Assembly (NCBI GenBank): GCA_963759735.1
Contig: CAVXAF010000006.1
Span: 1-64,000 of the forward strand
DNA length: 64,000 nucleotides
Source: Hyphomicrobium_A sp963759735
Lineage (GTDB): Bacteria > Pseudomonadota > Alphaproteobacteria > Rhizobiales > Hyphomicrobiaceae
Direction: 5' to 3'
The translations under genes and the position numbers were made by a program. Of the stretch, positions 44,334 to 53,362 are shown one piece after another. A model generated the notes under the pieces. It saw only the letters and a program-made list of their open reading frames with translations. It was not told the origin of the DNA and searched no databases. Position 1 is the first letter of the stretch, and the number at the start of each line of letters is the position of its first letter.

Positions 44334-46139
44334 ATGATGGCCGAAGTTGATGAACAACTCACGCCTCGCCCGGTGGCCATGCTCCCACGCCAGCTCCTAC
44401 GCTTTGCCGCGCCGCTTCTGGCGATCCTGGTGGTCGCGCCCGCGCAGGCGCAGTTGCTCGATCCGCGTAGCGCGCCCGAGGCGGCCACAGGCTTCCAGTC
44501 GCATGAGCTGGCGACGGCGAACCGCCACATGGTGTCGGCCGCCAATCAACTCGCCGCCGACGCCGGGCGACAGATGCTGCGCGCCGGCGGCTCAGCCATC
44601 GATGCCGCCATCGCCACGCAGCTCGTCTTGAACCTCGTCGAGCCGCAGTCGAGCGGAATCGGTGGCGGCGCGTTCATCCTCCATTGGGACAAGGGCAAGA
44701 GCGAGCTGAAAGTTTACGACGGTCGAGAAACGGCGCCGGCGTCGGCGCGGCCCGACCGCTTTCTCGTCGGCGGCAAGCCGATGCCTTTTGGCGAAGCCGT
44801 CCTGTCCGGGCTGAGCATCGGCGTGCCGGGGCTCGTGCGTCTCATGGAAGATGTGCACAAGCAGCACGGCAAGCTGCCGTGGGCGCAGCTGTTCGAGCCG
44901 GCCATCCGCATCGCCGACGACGGCTTTGAGATTTCGCAGCGCCTGCATTTTCTGTTGCGCCTCGATGGCCCCGACAGCTTCGTGCCGGCGGCGCGCCGCT
45001 ACTTCTTCACCGACGGGGGCAGCGCATTGCCTATCGGCCACCGCCTCAAGAACCCCGAGTTTGCCAGGACCCTGCGCGCCATCGCTGCGGGCGGCTCGCC
45101 CGCGTTTTATGAAGGAGCCATCGCGCAGGCGATCGTCGACGCCGTGGCCGCTGCCCCGACCGCGCCCGGCGGCATGACCCTCGTTGATCTCAAGGCCTAC
45201 GCGGTGAAAGAGCGGGCGCCGCTGTGCATCGCGTATCGCGCCCACGAGGTGTGCGGCGTGGGGCCGCCATCATCCGGCGCCCTCACCGTGGCGCAGACCT
45301 TGAAGCTCATCGAGCCGTTCGACATCGGCACGACGCCCGGCGCGGCACTCAATGCCCGCGCCGTGCATCTCATCGCCGAAGCGCAAAAGCTCGCCTACGC
45401 CGACCGCAACCGTTACATTGCCGATCCCGATTTCGTGTCCATTCCCGATGGTCTGCTCGACGACGCGTATATCGGCCAGCGCCGGGCGCTGATCGACATG
45501 AATGCCGCGGCCGACAAACCGAAGGCGGGCGTGCCGCCGGGACTGAAACGCCAATCGTTCGGGGTCGATGCGACGGTCGAGCGCTCCGGCACCAGTCATA
45601 TCTCCATCATCGATGGTGAGGGCAACGCGGTGGCGATGACCACGACCATCGAGGGCGGCTTTGGCTCGCACAACTGGGCGGCGGGCTTCCTGCTCAACAA
45701 CGAGCTGACGGATTTCTCCTTCCTGCCCGTGGATGCTGCCGGGCAGCCGATCGCCAACGCCGTGGGCCCGGGCAAGCGCCCACGCTCGTCGATGGCGCCG
45801 ACCATCGTGTTCGACAAGGGCCGCAACGTTGAAGCGGTGCTCGGCTCGCCAGGCGGCTCGCGCATCATCCTCTATGTCCTGAAGACGCTCATCGCCATGC
45901 TCGACTGGCGCCTCGATGCCCAGCAGGCGGCCGACCTCACAAACTTCGGCAGCCAGGGAAGCGGTCTGGAAATCGAACTCGACTGGCCGCTGGTGCCGCT
46001 GGCGCTGACCCTCAAGCCGCTTGGCCATCGCATCGTGCCCGCGCTGATGAATTCGGGGGTGCACATCGTCGCGCGCCGCGACGGCCGGCTCGAGGGCGCG
46101 GCCGACGCGCGCCGCGAAGGCGCCGCGCTCGGCGACTGA
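44334..46139 (+). CDS. ggt: Gamma-glutamyltransferase
   Basis: About 600 residues. A signal peptide (LLRFAAPLLAILVVAPAQAQ) leads to the large-subunit fold: ANQLAADAGRQMLRAGGSAIDAAIA, GIGGGAFILHW and DGRETAPAS. Autocleavage occurs before the catalytic Thr in SGTSHISIIDGEG, and the small subunit ends near the ALMNSGVHIV region. It transfers or hydrolyses gamma-glutamyl groups of glutathione in the periplasm. ATG 44334 is used; ATG 44379, at the start of the signal peptide, is equally possible. The start is divergent from the cupin gene. Confidence 0.93.
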   Translation: MMAEVDEQLTPRPVAMLPRQLLRFAAPLLAILVVAPAQAQLLDPRSAPEAATGFQSHELATANRHMVSAANQLAADAGRQMLRAGGSAIDAAIATQLVLNLVEPQSSGIGGGAFILHWDKGKSELKVYDGRETAPASARPDRFLVGGKPMPFGEAVLSGLSIGVPGLVRLMEDVHKQHGKLPWAQLFEPAIRIADDGFEISQRLHFLLRLDGPDSFVPAARRYFFTDGGSALPIGHRLKNPEFARTLRAIAAGGSPAFYEGAIAQAIVDAVAAAPTAPGGMTLVDLKAYAVKERAPLCIAYRAHEVCGVGPPSSGALTVAQTLKLIEPFDIGTTPGAALNARAVHLIAEAQKLAYADRNRYIADPDFVSIPDGLLDDAYIGQRRALIDMNAAADKPKAGVPPGLKRQSFGVDATVERSGTSHISIIDGEGNAVAMTTTIEGGFGSHNWAAGFLLNNELTDFSFLPVDAAGQPIANAVGPGKRPRSSMAPTIVFDKGRNVEAVLGSPGGSRIILYVLKTLIAMLDWRLDAQQAADLTNFGSQGSGLEIELDWPLVPLALTLKPLGHRIVPALMNSGVHIVARRDGRLEGAADARREGAALGD

Positions 46140-46219
46140 CGAGCGGATTGCGGCGGGGGATTGAGCGCGGCGGCGCAACGTGCGAACCCTATGGCGTCTC
46201 CAACCCCAGCGAATAGTGC

Positions 46220-47232
46220 ATGCCCGCGACCTCGCGTTCGATCACGGTGCTCGGCGCCGGAATCCTCGGCCTTTGGCAAGCGCTGACGCTGGCCCGCGCC
46301 GGCCATCGCGTGCGCCTCATGGAAGCGAGCGACGCCCCGTTCGCCGATGCGGCGAGCCTTTACGGCGGCGTGATGCTCGCGCCCGAGCGCGAGGCCGAGA
46401 CGGCGCCGATGATGCTGCGTCAGCTCGGCCGCGAGGGCGTCGCTCTTTGGCGGGGATTTTATCCGCAGCTGAAGACGAACGGCAGCCTCGTCATCGCCGG
46501 AGCGCGCGATCGGAGCGAACTCGACCGCTTTGCGCGTCGCACGCAGGGCCATCGTCTGCTGGACGCAGCCGAGCTAGGCGCCTGGAGCCCGATCTCAAGG
46601 AGCGCTTCGCGAGCGCACTATTTTTCCCCGAAGAGGCGCACATGCCGGCGACGGCAGCGCTTGGCTTCATGCTGGGGGAGGTGCAGCGGGCTGGCGTCGA
46701 GCTGGTTTTCGCCGACACGTCGGGCGGCGCCAGCGTCGACGACGAGATGGTGATCGACTGCCGCGGCTTAGCGGCACGCGATGCGCTGCCGGACCTGCGC
46801 GGGGTCCGCGGCGAGCGTGCGGTGATCCGCACGCGCGAGGTCAGCCTGCAGCGGCCGGTGCAGCTGCTGCATCCGCGACTGCCTTTGTACATCGTGCCGT
46901 GGGACGACGGGCTGTTCATGATCGGCGCTACGCTGATCGAGAGCGAGGATGCGGGGCCGGTGAGCGTGCGTTCGGCACTGGAACTGCTCGGTGGCGCCTA
47001 TGCGGTGCATCCAGCCTTCGGGGAGGCGGAGATCGTCGACCTCGGCGTCGGCGTCAGGCCGGCTTTCCCCGACAACGTGCCGCGCGCCGTGGTGCGCCAG
47101 GGGGGAAGCCGCATATTCGTCAACGGGGCATACCGGCACGGCTTTCTGCTGGCGCCGGTTTTGGCGCGCGCCGTCGCGGACTACATAGAGGGCGGCAGAC
47201 GGTCGGAGCTGCTCCTCGCGGAAGAGCCATGA
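46220..47232 (+). CDS. thiO: ThiO-like FAD-dependent glycine oxidase, one apparent frameshift
   Basis: The N-terminal frame (SRSITVLGAGILGLWQALTLARAG) has the FAD-binding GxGxxG fold. At about 46580 one base is missing (AELGA to LEPDLKERFAS), and the rest continues in the other frame through DGLFMIGATLIESEDAG, VDLGVGVRPAFPD and the C-terminal FVNGAYRHGFLLAPVLARAVADYI. Joined, it is about 338 residues, close to ThiO. It would make iminoglycine for thiazole synthesis. It heads thiO-thiS-thiG-thiE. No thiamine riboswitch was found upstream. Confidence 0.83.
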
Positions 47233-47320
47233 TTTGGTCCCGGCGGCAGATTGCACTACATGACAGGTATGCAGGCAACCCCTTGCGGTCGTGGAGAATT
47301 GGGGTAGTGGAGAATTTTCA

Positions 47321-47539
47321 GTGGTGTCGCGAACCGAAGTGCTGACGCTAGTCGTCAACGGCGAGCCCGTCATGACGGCGGCGGCGACGCTGGCCGATCT
47401 CCTTGCCGAGCGCGGCCTGACTACGTCGCGTGTTGCCACGGCGCGCAACGGGACGTTCGTTCCCGAAAGCGCGCGCGCTTCGACACCGCTGTTCTTCGAC
47501 GATCACATCGAGATCGTGTCGCCACGGCATGGCGGATGA
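47321..47539 (+). CDS. thiS: ThiS, sulfur carrier protein
   Basis: A 72-residue ubiquitin-like protein with LTLVVNGEPV at the start and the C-terminal Gly-Gly (PRHGG) that is adenylated and converted to thiocarboxylate. It donates sulfur to thiazole synthase. GTG 47321 is chosen because GGAG lies 8 bp upstream; a GTG at 47291 would give a longer unconserved lead, and GTG 47339 is a further alternative. thiG starts 7 bp after its stop. Confidence 0.88.
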   Translation: MVSRTEVLTLVVNGEPVMTAAATLADLLAERGLTTSRVATARNGTFVPESARASTPLFFDDHIEIVSPRHGG

Positions 47540-47546
47540 GTGAACC

Positions 47547-48371
47547 ATGAACGCTCGCGAGCCGACGGCTAAGGCAAACAGTGCGCTCACGCTCTACGGG
47601 GTGGAGTTCGCTTCGCGCATGCTCATTGGCACGGCGCAGTATCCCTCGCCGCACGTACTGGCGAGCGCCGTTGAGGCATCCGGCGCCGGCATCGTCACCG
47701 TATCGTTGCGCCGCGAGCAGGCGCGCGGGCGCACCGGCGAGCGGTTCCTGGAATTGATCGAAGCTCTCGGCGTGCGCGTCCTGCCGAACACCGCCGGCTG
47801 CCACACTGTCAAGGAAGCGGTGACCACCGCGCAGATGGCGCGCGAGGTGTTCGGCACCGACTGGCTGAAGCTTGAAGTCATCGCCAACGACGACACGTTG
47901 CAGCCCGAGGTGTTCGGGCTCGTCGAGGCAGCAGCCGTGCTCAGCGCCGACGGCTTCAAGGTGCTCCCTTATACGACCGAAGATCTGTCGGTCGCCGAGC
48001 GGCTCCTCGGTGCGGGCTGCCAGGTGCTCATGCCGTGGGGAGCGCCCATCGGCACCGGACGCGGCCTCGCCAACCCTTATGCCTTGCAAAGCCTGCGCGC
48101 CTACTTCCCCGACGTGCCGTTGATCATCGACGCCGGCATCGGTGCGCCTTCGCACGCGGCGCAGGCCATGGAGATGGGCTTTGACGGCGTGCTGCTCAAC
48201 ACGGCCGTCGCCAAGGCCGGCGATCCTGTGCGCATGGCGCAGGCATTTGCGCACGCCATCGACGCCGGCCGCGCCGCCTACGAGTCTGGTCTGATGGGCA
48301 TGCGCGACATGGCGCAGCCTTCGACGCCGGTCGCCGGCACGCCGTTCTTCGACCTGAAACGCGACCGATGA
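47547..48371 (+). CDS. thiG: Thiazole synthase
   Basis: A 274-residue TIM-barrel enzyme that forms the thiazole ring of thiamine from DXP, iminoglycine and ThiS-thiocarboxylate. The Schiff-base lysine is in WLKLEVIANDDTL, and phosphate-binding loops appear as PWGAPIGTGRG and VLLNTAVAKAGDPVRMA. The start NSALTLYGVEF is close to other ThiG proteins. It overlaps thiE by 4 bp (ATGA). Confidence 0.95.
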   Translation: MNAREPTAKANSALTLYGVEFASRMLIGTAQYPSPHVLASAVEASGAGIVTVSLRREQARGRTGERFLELIEALGVRVLPNTAGCHTVKEAVTTAQMAREVFGTDWLKLEVIANDDTLQPEVFGLVEAAAVLSADGFKVLPYTTEDLSVAERLLGAGCQVLMPWGAPIGTGRGLANPYALQSLRAYFPDVPLIIDAGIGAPSHAAQAMEMGFDGVLLNTAVAKAGDPVRMAQAFAHAIDAGRAAYESGLMGMRDMAQPSTPVAGTPFFDLKRDR

Positions 48372-49009
48372 GCGCTTTGCGCACTGGGGCACCCGACGTC
48401 TTCTATCCGATCGTGCCCGATGCAACCTGGGTGGCGCGCCTTGCGCCGCTCGGGGTGCGCACGCTGCAACTGCGTCTCAAAGATGCACAGCCGGCAGAGG
48501 TGCGGCGGCAGATCGATGCGAGCCTGTTGCTGACGCGCTCACACGGCTGCCAGCTCATCGTCAACGACCATTGGCGCGAGGCGATCGACGCCGACGCCGA
48601 CTACGTCCATCTCGGCCAGGAAGATCTCGCAGCGGCTGATGTGGCGGCCATCAAGTCGGCCGGGCTGCGCCTGGGCATCTCGACGCACAGCGAAGACGAA
48701 CTCGCCACCGCGCTCGCCGCCGATCCCGACTATGTCGCGCTGGGGCCGATCTACGAGACCAAGCTGAAATCCATGCGCTGGGCGCCGCAGGGACTGGCGC
48801 GCATCGCTGCCTGGAAACAGCTGCTCGGTGGTGTGCCGCTCGTCGCTATCGGCGGCATAACGCCCGAGCGCGCCGACGGCGTGATCGCGGCGGGCGCCGA
48901 CAGCGTCGCCGTCATCACCGACTTTATGACAGCGCAAGATCCTGAGGAGCGCATAGAAATGTGGGTCGCATGGGCGGCTGCGCTGCGCCGGCAGGCTGCT
49001 GCAACATAG
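48368..49009 (+). CDS. thiE: Thiamine-phosphate synthase
   Basis: A 213-residue TIM barrel that joins the pyrimidine and thiazole halves of thiamine. Signature regions are TLQLRLKD, LIVNDHWREAIDADADYVHLGQEDL (pyrophosphate site, split by residues), LGISTHSEDEL, YVALGPIYETKLK and VAIGGITPERADGV. It closes the thiOSGE cluster; thiC and thiD are not in the window. The 117 bp downstream hold no gene. Confidence 0.93.
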   Translation: MSALRTGAPDVFYPIVPDATWVARLAPLGVRTLQLRLKDAQPAEVRRQIDASLLLTRSHGCQLIVNDHWREAIDADADYVHLGQEDLAAADVAAIKSAGLRLGISTHSEDELATALAADPDYVALGPIYETKLKSMRWAPQGLARIAAWKQLLGGVPLVAIGGITPERADGVIAAGADSVAVITDFMTAQDPEERIEMWVAWAAALRRQAAAT

Positions 49010-49126
49010 AAAATTCGCCAACAAAGCCAAACCAGCGCGCTTGCACGGTTGCCCCATGTGCCCTCAAATGCCGGGCGGAGCTGTACAGTTTCGTTTCGGC
49101 GTCGAGTGCAGCTACGCGGATATCGC

Positions 49127-50143
49127 ATGGCCTTTCGCTTCAAGCTCGGTGAGCCCTTCGACGAGGGCTGCAGACGTATCTTTCTTGAGCAGATCGAGCG
49201 GGCGCAAGCCTTGCTGCACGCCAAGGGCGACGAAGCCGTTGCTGTGCACGAGACGCGAAAGGCGCTGAAGCGGCTGCGCGCGCTGCTGCGCCTCATCCGG
49301 CCTGCCATTGGAGAAGTTGCCTTCAAGGAAGAGAACGCGCAGCTGCGCGATGTCGGCCTCAGCCTATCGGGCGCGCGCGACCGCCACGTTCTGCTGGAGA
49401 CGGTCGACAAGCTGGCGAGCACGGCTCCCATCGGACCGAAGGCGCTAATGGACAGCTTGCGCCAGACCATCGCGGCCGCCAACAGCCACAGCCCGCCGCT
49501 CACCATGAAGCAGGCGCATGCGCTATTAGCGAGCGCCAAGAAACGTCTCGCGGCGCTGCCGATTGCCGGCAGCGGCTTTGAGGTCGTCGGCCCGGGACTG
49601 CAACGCTCATACAGCCGCGCGCGGCGCGCGTTCGCGGATGCCTATGACAAGCCGACCGACGAGGCGTTCCACGAGTGGCGCAAGGGCGCCCAGGCCCACT
49701 GGCGACAGATGATGCTGCTGGGGCGCGCCTGGCCAGACTACCTCGGCGCGCGGCTCGATGAGGCACGCAACCTGTCGCAGTTGCTGGGCGATGATCACGA
49801 CCTCGCCATGCTCGTCGCCTTCGTGCATTCAGATGCCGCCACGGCGCTCAGCGGAGAACCGGCGGCCCTCATCGAACGTGCCGCGCGCGAGCGCCAGGCC
49901 GAGCTGCGCGCTATAGCCAAGCCGTGCGGTCAGCGCCTGTTCGCGGCCAAGCCGAAGGGGCTGCGGCGCAGCATCGGCATCTACTGGCACGCGGCGGAGA
50001 CGCTGAAGGCCAAAGAGCTGGCCGAAGGAGATCCGGCCGGCGACCCCGTGCCTTCGGATAAGCGCGTGCGCCGCCAGAGTGCGCCCCGCCGGCGCGCCAA
50101 AGCTCCTGCCAAGGCCCCCGCTAAGAACCCCGCTAAGGTTTGA
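49127..50143 (+). CDS. CHAD-domain protein
   Basis: A 338-residue alpha-helical protein with two repeats of the CHAD fold: conserved HETRKALKRLRALLRL and HEWRKGAQAHWRQMMLL carry the histidine and basic residues that bind polyphosphate or other polyanions. The last 40 residues are Lys/Ala/Pro-rich. There is no adjacent CYTH domain. Its cellular role is uncertain; binding polyphosphate granules is the usual proposal. Start MAFRFKLGE at 49127 is preferred to an upstream alternative whose leader is not conserved-looking. Confidence 0.82.
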   Translation: MAFRFKLGEPFDEGCRRIFLEQIERAQALLHAKGDEAVAVHETRKALKRLRALLRLIRPAIGEVAFKEENAQLRDVGLSLSGARDRHVLLETVDKLASTAPIGPKALMDSLRQTIAAANSHSPPLTMKQAHALLASAKKRLAALPIAGSGFEVVGPGLQRSYSRARRAFADAYDKPTDEAFHEWRKGAQAHWRQMMLLGRAWPDYLGARLDEARNLSQLLGDDHDLAMLVAFVHSDAATALSGEPAALIERAARERQAELRAIAKPCGQRLFAAKPKGLRRSIGIYWHAAETLKAKELAEGDPAGDPVPSDKRVRRQSAPRRRAKAPAKAPAKNPAKV

Positions 50144-50214
50144 GACTTCGCTTCGGCGGGCCATATGGCTATGGTGCGCGCCCGCCCCCTGCCGGTAGCC
50201 GAAGGCCTTGAAAA

Positions 50215-51276
50215 GTGAACGAGACGAAGCCGACCAATACCATTCAATCCGACCTTGCCTTTCGTCCCCCCGGTCACCCGGCCGCGCGTTGCGGCCGCAT
50301 CGGCGTGCTGCTGCTCAACCTCGGCACCCCCGACGGCACCGACTACTGGTCTATGCGCCGCTACCTGAAGGAATTCCTCTCCGACGAACGGGTCATCGAG
50401 TTGCCGCGCTGGAAGTGGTGGCCGATCCTCAACCTCATCATCCTGTCGGTGCGCCCCGGCCGCAAAGGCAAGGACTACCAGACGATCTGGAACAACGAGC
50501 GTGACGAAGGCCCCTTGAAGACGATCACGCGCTCGCAGGCCGAGAAGCTGGCCGCCTCGCTCGGCATGCCCGAGCGCGTCGAAGTCGATTTCGCCATGCG
50601 CTATGCCAATCCCACCACCGACAGCCGCATCCGCGCGCTGCTCGACAAGGGCTGCGATCGTATCCTGCTGGTGCCGCTGTATCCGCAGTATGCCGCGCCG
50701 ACGACCGCGACTGCCGCCGATCACGCTTTCCGCACCTTGATGCAGATGCGCTGGCAACCGGCCGTGCGCGTGGCGCCGAGCTATCACGACGATCCCGTCT
50801 ACATTGACGCGCTGGCGACGGCGATGCGCCGTGACCTCGACAAGTTAGACTTCACGCCGGAGGTGATTATCGCCACCTTCCACGGCATGCCACAGTCCTA
50901 TCTCGAAGCCGGCGATCCCTATTACTGCCAGTGCCAGAAGACATCGCGCCTCCTGTGCGCGAGATTCGGTTGGCCGCAGGACAAGTGGCTGACGACCTAC
51001 CAGTCGCGCTTTGGCAACGATCCCTGGCTGCAGCCCTACACGGACGAGACCGTAAAGCGCCTCGCTGCCGAAGGCGTCAAGCGGCTGGCAATGGTGGCAC
51101 CCGGCTTCTCCGCCGATTGCCTGGAGACGCTCGAGGAGCTGGACGGCGAGAACCGGCATTACTTCGAGGGGGGCGGGGGAGAAAAGTTCGCCTACCTGCC
51201 GGCGCTCAATGACAGTGACGAGGGCATTCGCGTGATCGAGGCGGTGGTGCGTCGCGAGCTACAGGGTTGGCTGTAG
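50215..51276 (+). CDS. hemH: Ferrochelatase
   Basis: A 353-residue enzyme that inserts Fe2+ into protoporphyrin IX, the last step of heme synthesis. It shows the IGVLLLNLGTPDGTDYWSMRRYL start, the VDFAMRYANPTTDSRIRALL core, the catalytic His in ATFHGMPQSYL, the YYCQCQKT segment and GFSADCLETLEEL with the conserved acid. The start is GTG 50215, 72 bp after the CHAD gene, so translation coupling is not obvious. It seems to be a single housekeeping gene. Confidence 0.95.
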   Translation: MNETKPTNTIQSDLAFRPPGHPAARCGRIGVLLLNLGTPDGTDYWSMRRYLKEFLSDERVIELPRWKWWPILNLIILSVRPGRKGKDYQTIWNNERDEGPLKTITRSQAEKLAASLGMPERVEVDFAMRYANPTTDSRIRALLDKGCDRILLVPLYPQYAAPTTATAADHAFRTLMQMRWQPAVRVAPSYHDDPVYIDALATAMRRDLDKLDFTPEVIIATFHGMPQSYLEAGDPYYCQCQKTSRLLCARFGWPQDKWLTTYQSRFGNDPWLQPYTDETVKRLAAEGVKRLAMVAPGFSADCLETLEELDGENRHYFEGGGGEKFAYLPALNDSDEGIRVIEAVVRRELQGWL

Positions 51277-51404
51277 CGGCAAGGCTCGGAAGTTTCCTGC
51301 GCGCTGTTTCATAAGTAACTGTCACCGAACCATTTTTTAACGTTGTGTTTGCCTCCGCGGCGTACCGTGTGCCGGTGTCGTCGTCTTACCTTGCGGGGCA
51401 ATCT

Positions 51405-52397
51405 ATGGAACCTGACGTGCTCGGTCCGTATTCAGGCGGCTTCGAAATCTTCGGCGTGCTGCTCGTCATCCTGGCCATCGTCGTCCTCTGGTCGACGGTC
51501 AAGATCGTGCCGCAGGGCAAGAACTACACGGTCGAGAATTTCGGCCGCTATACGCGCACGCTGCAGCCGGGCCTGCACATCCTCATTCCCGTGATGGAGC
51601 GCGTCGGCCATCGCATGAACATGAAGGAGCAGGTGCTCGACATCCCCAGCCAGGATGTCATCACCCGCGACAACGCCATGGTGCGCGTCAACGGCGTCAC
51701 CTTCTTTCAGGTGATCAACGCCGCGCGCGCCGCCTACGAGGTCGACCAGCTCGAGCCCTCGATCGTCAACCTGACGATGACCAACATCCGCACCGTCATG
51801 GGCTCGATGGACCTCGACGAGCTGCTGTCGAACCGCGACCAGATCAATGCGCGGCTCCTACAAGTCGTCGACCAGGCGACGGAGGCCTGGGGCATCAAGG
51901 TGACGCGCATCGAAATCAAGGACATCGACCCCCCGCGCGACCTCGTCGACAGCATGGCGCGGCAGATGAAGGCCGAGCGCGAAAAGCGCGCGCAGATTCT
52001 CGAATCGGAAGGACTGCGACAGGCGGCGATTCTCAGGGCCGAGGGCGAGAAGCTCGCCGTCGTTCTGGAAGCGGAAGGCCGTCGCGAAGCTGCCTTCCGC
52101 GATGCCGAAGGACGCGAACGTGCCGCCGAAGCGGAAGCTAAGGCTACGCAACTCGTCTCAGATGCCATCGCCAAGGGCAATGTGCAGGCGATCAACTACT
52201 TCGTCGCCAACAATTATGTCAAGGCGCTGGAATCACTCGCCAAAGCACCGAATCAAAAAGTCATCCTGATGCCGCTCGAGGCCTCGGCGGTGATCGGTTC
52301 GCTGGCCGGACTGGCGCAGATCACCGGCGAAGCGTTCGGCGGCGGACCGGCCGGTCAGCCAGCGCCCGCACCGCGTGGTAGCGTACCACGCGCATAG
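51405..52397 (+). CDS. SPFH/Band 7 (stomatin-like, QmcA-type) membrane protein
   Basis: A 330-residue protein: an N-terminal membrane helix (IFGVLLVILAIVVLWSTVKIV), an SPFH domain (VPQGKNYTVENFGRYTRTL, QDVITRDNAMVRVNGVTFFQV), a coiled-coil of charged repeats, and KVILMPLEASAVIGSLAGL near the end. It matches the QmcA/paraslipin group that scaffolds membrane domains. The NfeD gene partner follows after 59 bp, the normal pairing. MEPDVLGPYSG at 51405 is chosen as start; an upstream 20-residue lead is not conserved-looking. Confidence 0.9.
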   Translation: MEPDVLGPYSGGFEIFGVLLVILAIVVLWSTVKIVPQGKNYTVENFGRYTRTLQPGLHILIPVMERVGHRMNMKEQVLDIPSQDVITRDNAMVRVNGVTFFQVINAARAAYEVDQLEPSIVNLTMTNIRTVMGSMDLDELLSNRDQINARLLQVVDQATEAWGIKVTRIEIKDIDPPRDLVDSMARQMKAEREKRAQILESEGLRQAAILRAEGEKLAVVLEAEGRREAAFRDAEGRERAAEAEAKATQLVSDAIAKGNVQAINYFVANNYVKALESLAKAPNQKVILMPLEASAVIGSLAGLAQITGEAFGGGPAGQPAPAPRGSVPRA

Positions 52398-52456
52398 CCG
52401 TGGCGAGTCGACGCCAACACTTGTTAAGCTGTGGCGTTGCGTTGGAGATGTAGGCC

Positions 52457-52912
52457 ATGGGGCTGTCCGAGTTCTTCTGGAACCTTGGCGCGTGGAACTG
52501 GTTCATCGTCGCCGTGGCGCTGTTCGCGCTCGAGTCGGTCGTGCCGGGCGTGCACTTCGTATGGTTCGGCATTGCGGCGGTGCTCGTTGGGGCATTCGGG
52601 CTTACGCTCGACATCGCATGGGAGTGGCAGCTGATCACCTTCGCCATCATTTCCTGCATCACCGTGTTCTTCGCCCGGCGCTACGCGTCGCCTGATATGG
52701 CGGCCAGCGACGAGCCCGATCTCAACGTGCGCGCCGTGCAGTATGTGGGGCGCGTGGTGACGGTCGAGCAGGCCATCGCCGACGGTCGCGGCAAGGTACG
52801 CGTGGGTGACACGGTGTGGAACGCGCAAGGCGCCGACGCGCCGCTCGGAGCGCGGGTCAGGATCACCGGTTGCAACGGCACCGTGCTTCTGGTCGAGCAT
52901 GCCTTCAACTGA
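52457..52912 (+). CDS. NfeD-like protein
   Basis: A 151-residue protein with two or three N-terminal membrane helices (NWFIVAVALFALESVVPG, FVWFGIAAVLVGAFGL) and a cytosolic OB-fold domain (AVQYVGRVVTVEQAI, GDTVWNAQGADAPLGARVRITG, NGTVLLVEHA). NfeD proteins act with the neighbouring SPFH protein. Its 3' end overlaps the next, paralogous gene by 14 bp. Confidence 0.9.
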   Translation: MGLSEFFWNLGAWNWFIVAVALFALESVVPGVHFVWFGIAAVLVGAFGLTLDIAWEWQLITFAIISCITVFFARRYASPDMAASDEPDLNVRAVQYVGRVVTVEQAIADGRGKVRVGDTVWNAQGADAPLGARVRITGCNGTVLLVEHAFN

Positions 52913-53318
52913 TCATGATAGCCGACCGAGCGCTCGGCTCTGGCTCATCGCGCTGATCAGCCTTGTGCTGCCGATCATCGGGGTCGGCGCAGCGCTCTAC
53001 GGGACATTCCGGATTTTCAGCGGCGCCATGGTCGGCTGGGCATGGCTGGTGGGCGGCGTGGCGGTGCTCATCGTAGACCTCGTCGTCGATCAGAAATGGG
53101 CGCGGTGGACGCCCTCGAGTGAGCCCGATCTCAATCGTCGTGGCGCGCAGTTCATCGGGCAGGTGGTGACCGTCGTCGAGCCGATTCCACTCGGCGGCCG
53201 CGGCAGCGTCAGCGCCGCTGATACCGTCTGGGCGGCGGAGGGCATCGAAGCGGCGGCGGGCGCGCGGGTACGTGTCGCGGGCTGCAACGGCACGGTGCTG
53301 GTCGTCGGTCCGGTCTGA
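52899..53318 (+). CDS. Second NfeD-like protein
   Basis: A 139-residue paralogue of the preceding protein, with two N-terminal helices (LWLIALISLVLPIIGVGAAL, GWAWLVGGVAVLIVDLVVD) and an OB fold (AQFIGQVVTVVEPI, SAADTVWAAEGIEAAAGARVRVAGCNGTVLVV, quoted in part) closely aligned to the first copy. The start ATG 52899 lies inside the end of the first NfeD gene, so it is translationally coupled. Its duplication in the SPFH operon is uncommon. Confidence 0.8.
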   Translation: MPSTDHDSRPSARLWLIALISLVLPIIGVGAALYGTFRIFSGAMVGWAWLVGGVAVLIVDLVVDQKWARWTPSSEPDLNRRGAQFIGQVVTVVEPIPLGGRGSVSAADTVWAAEGIEAAAGARVRVAGCNGTVLVVGPV

Positions 53319-53362
53319 CGGCAGGCCCGCCCAGGACTCAGCAACTCAGCGAGATATAAAGA

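Noticed and set aside
46140..46219. A thiamine pyrophosphate riboswitch upstream of thiO
   Set aside because: The conserved CUGAGA and ACCUGAUCUGG elements are absent from the 80-bp gap.
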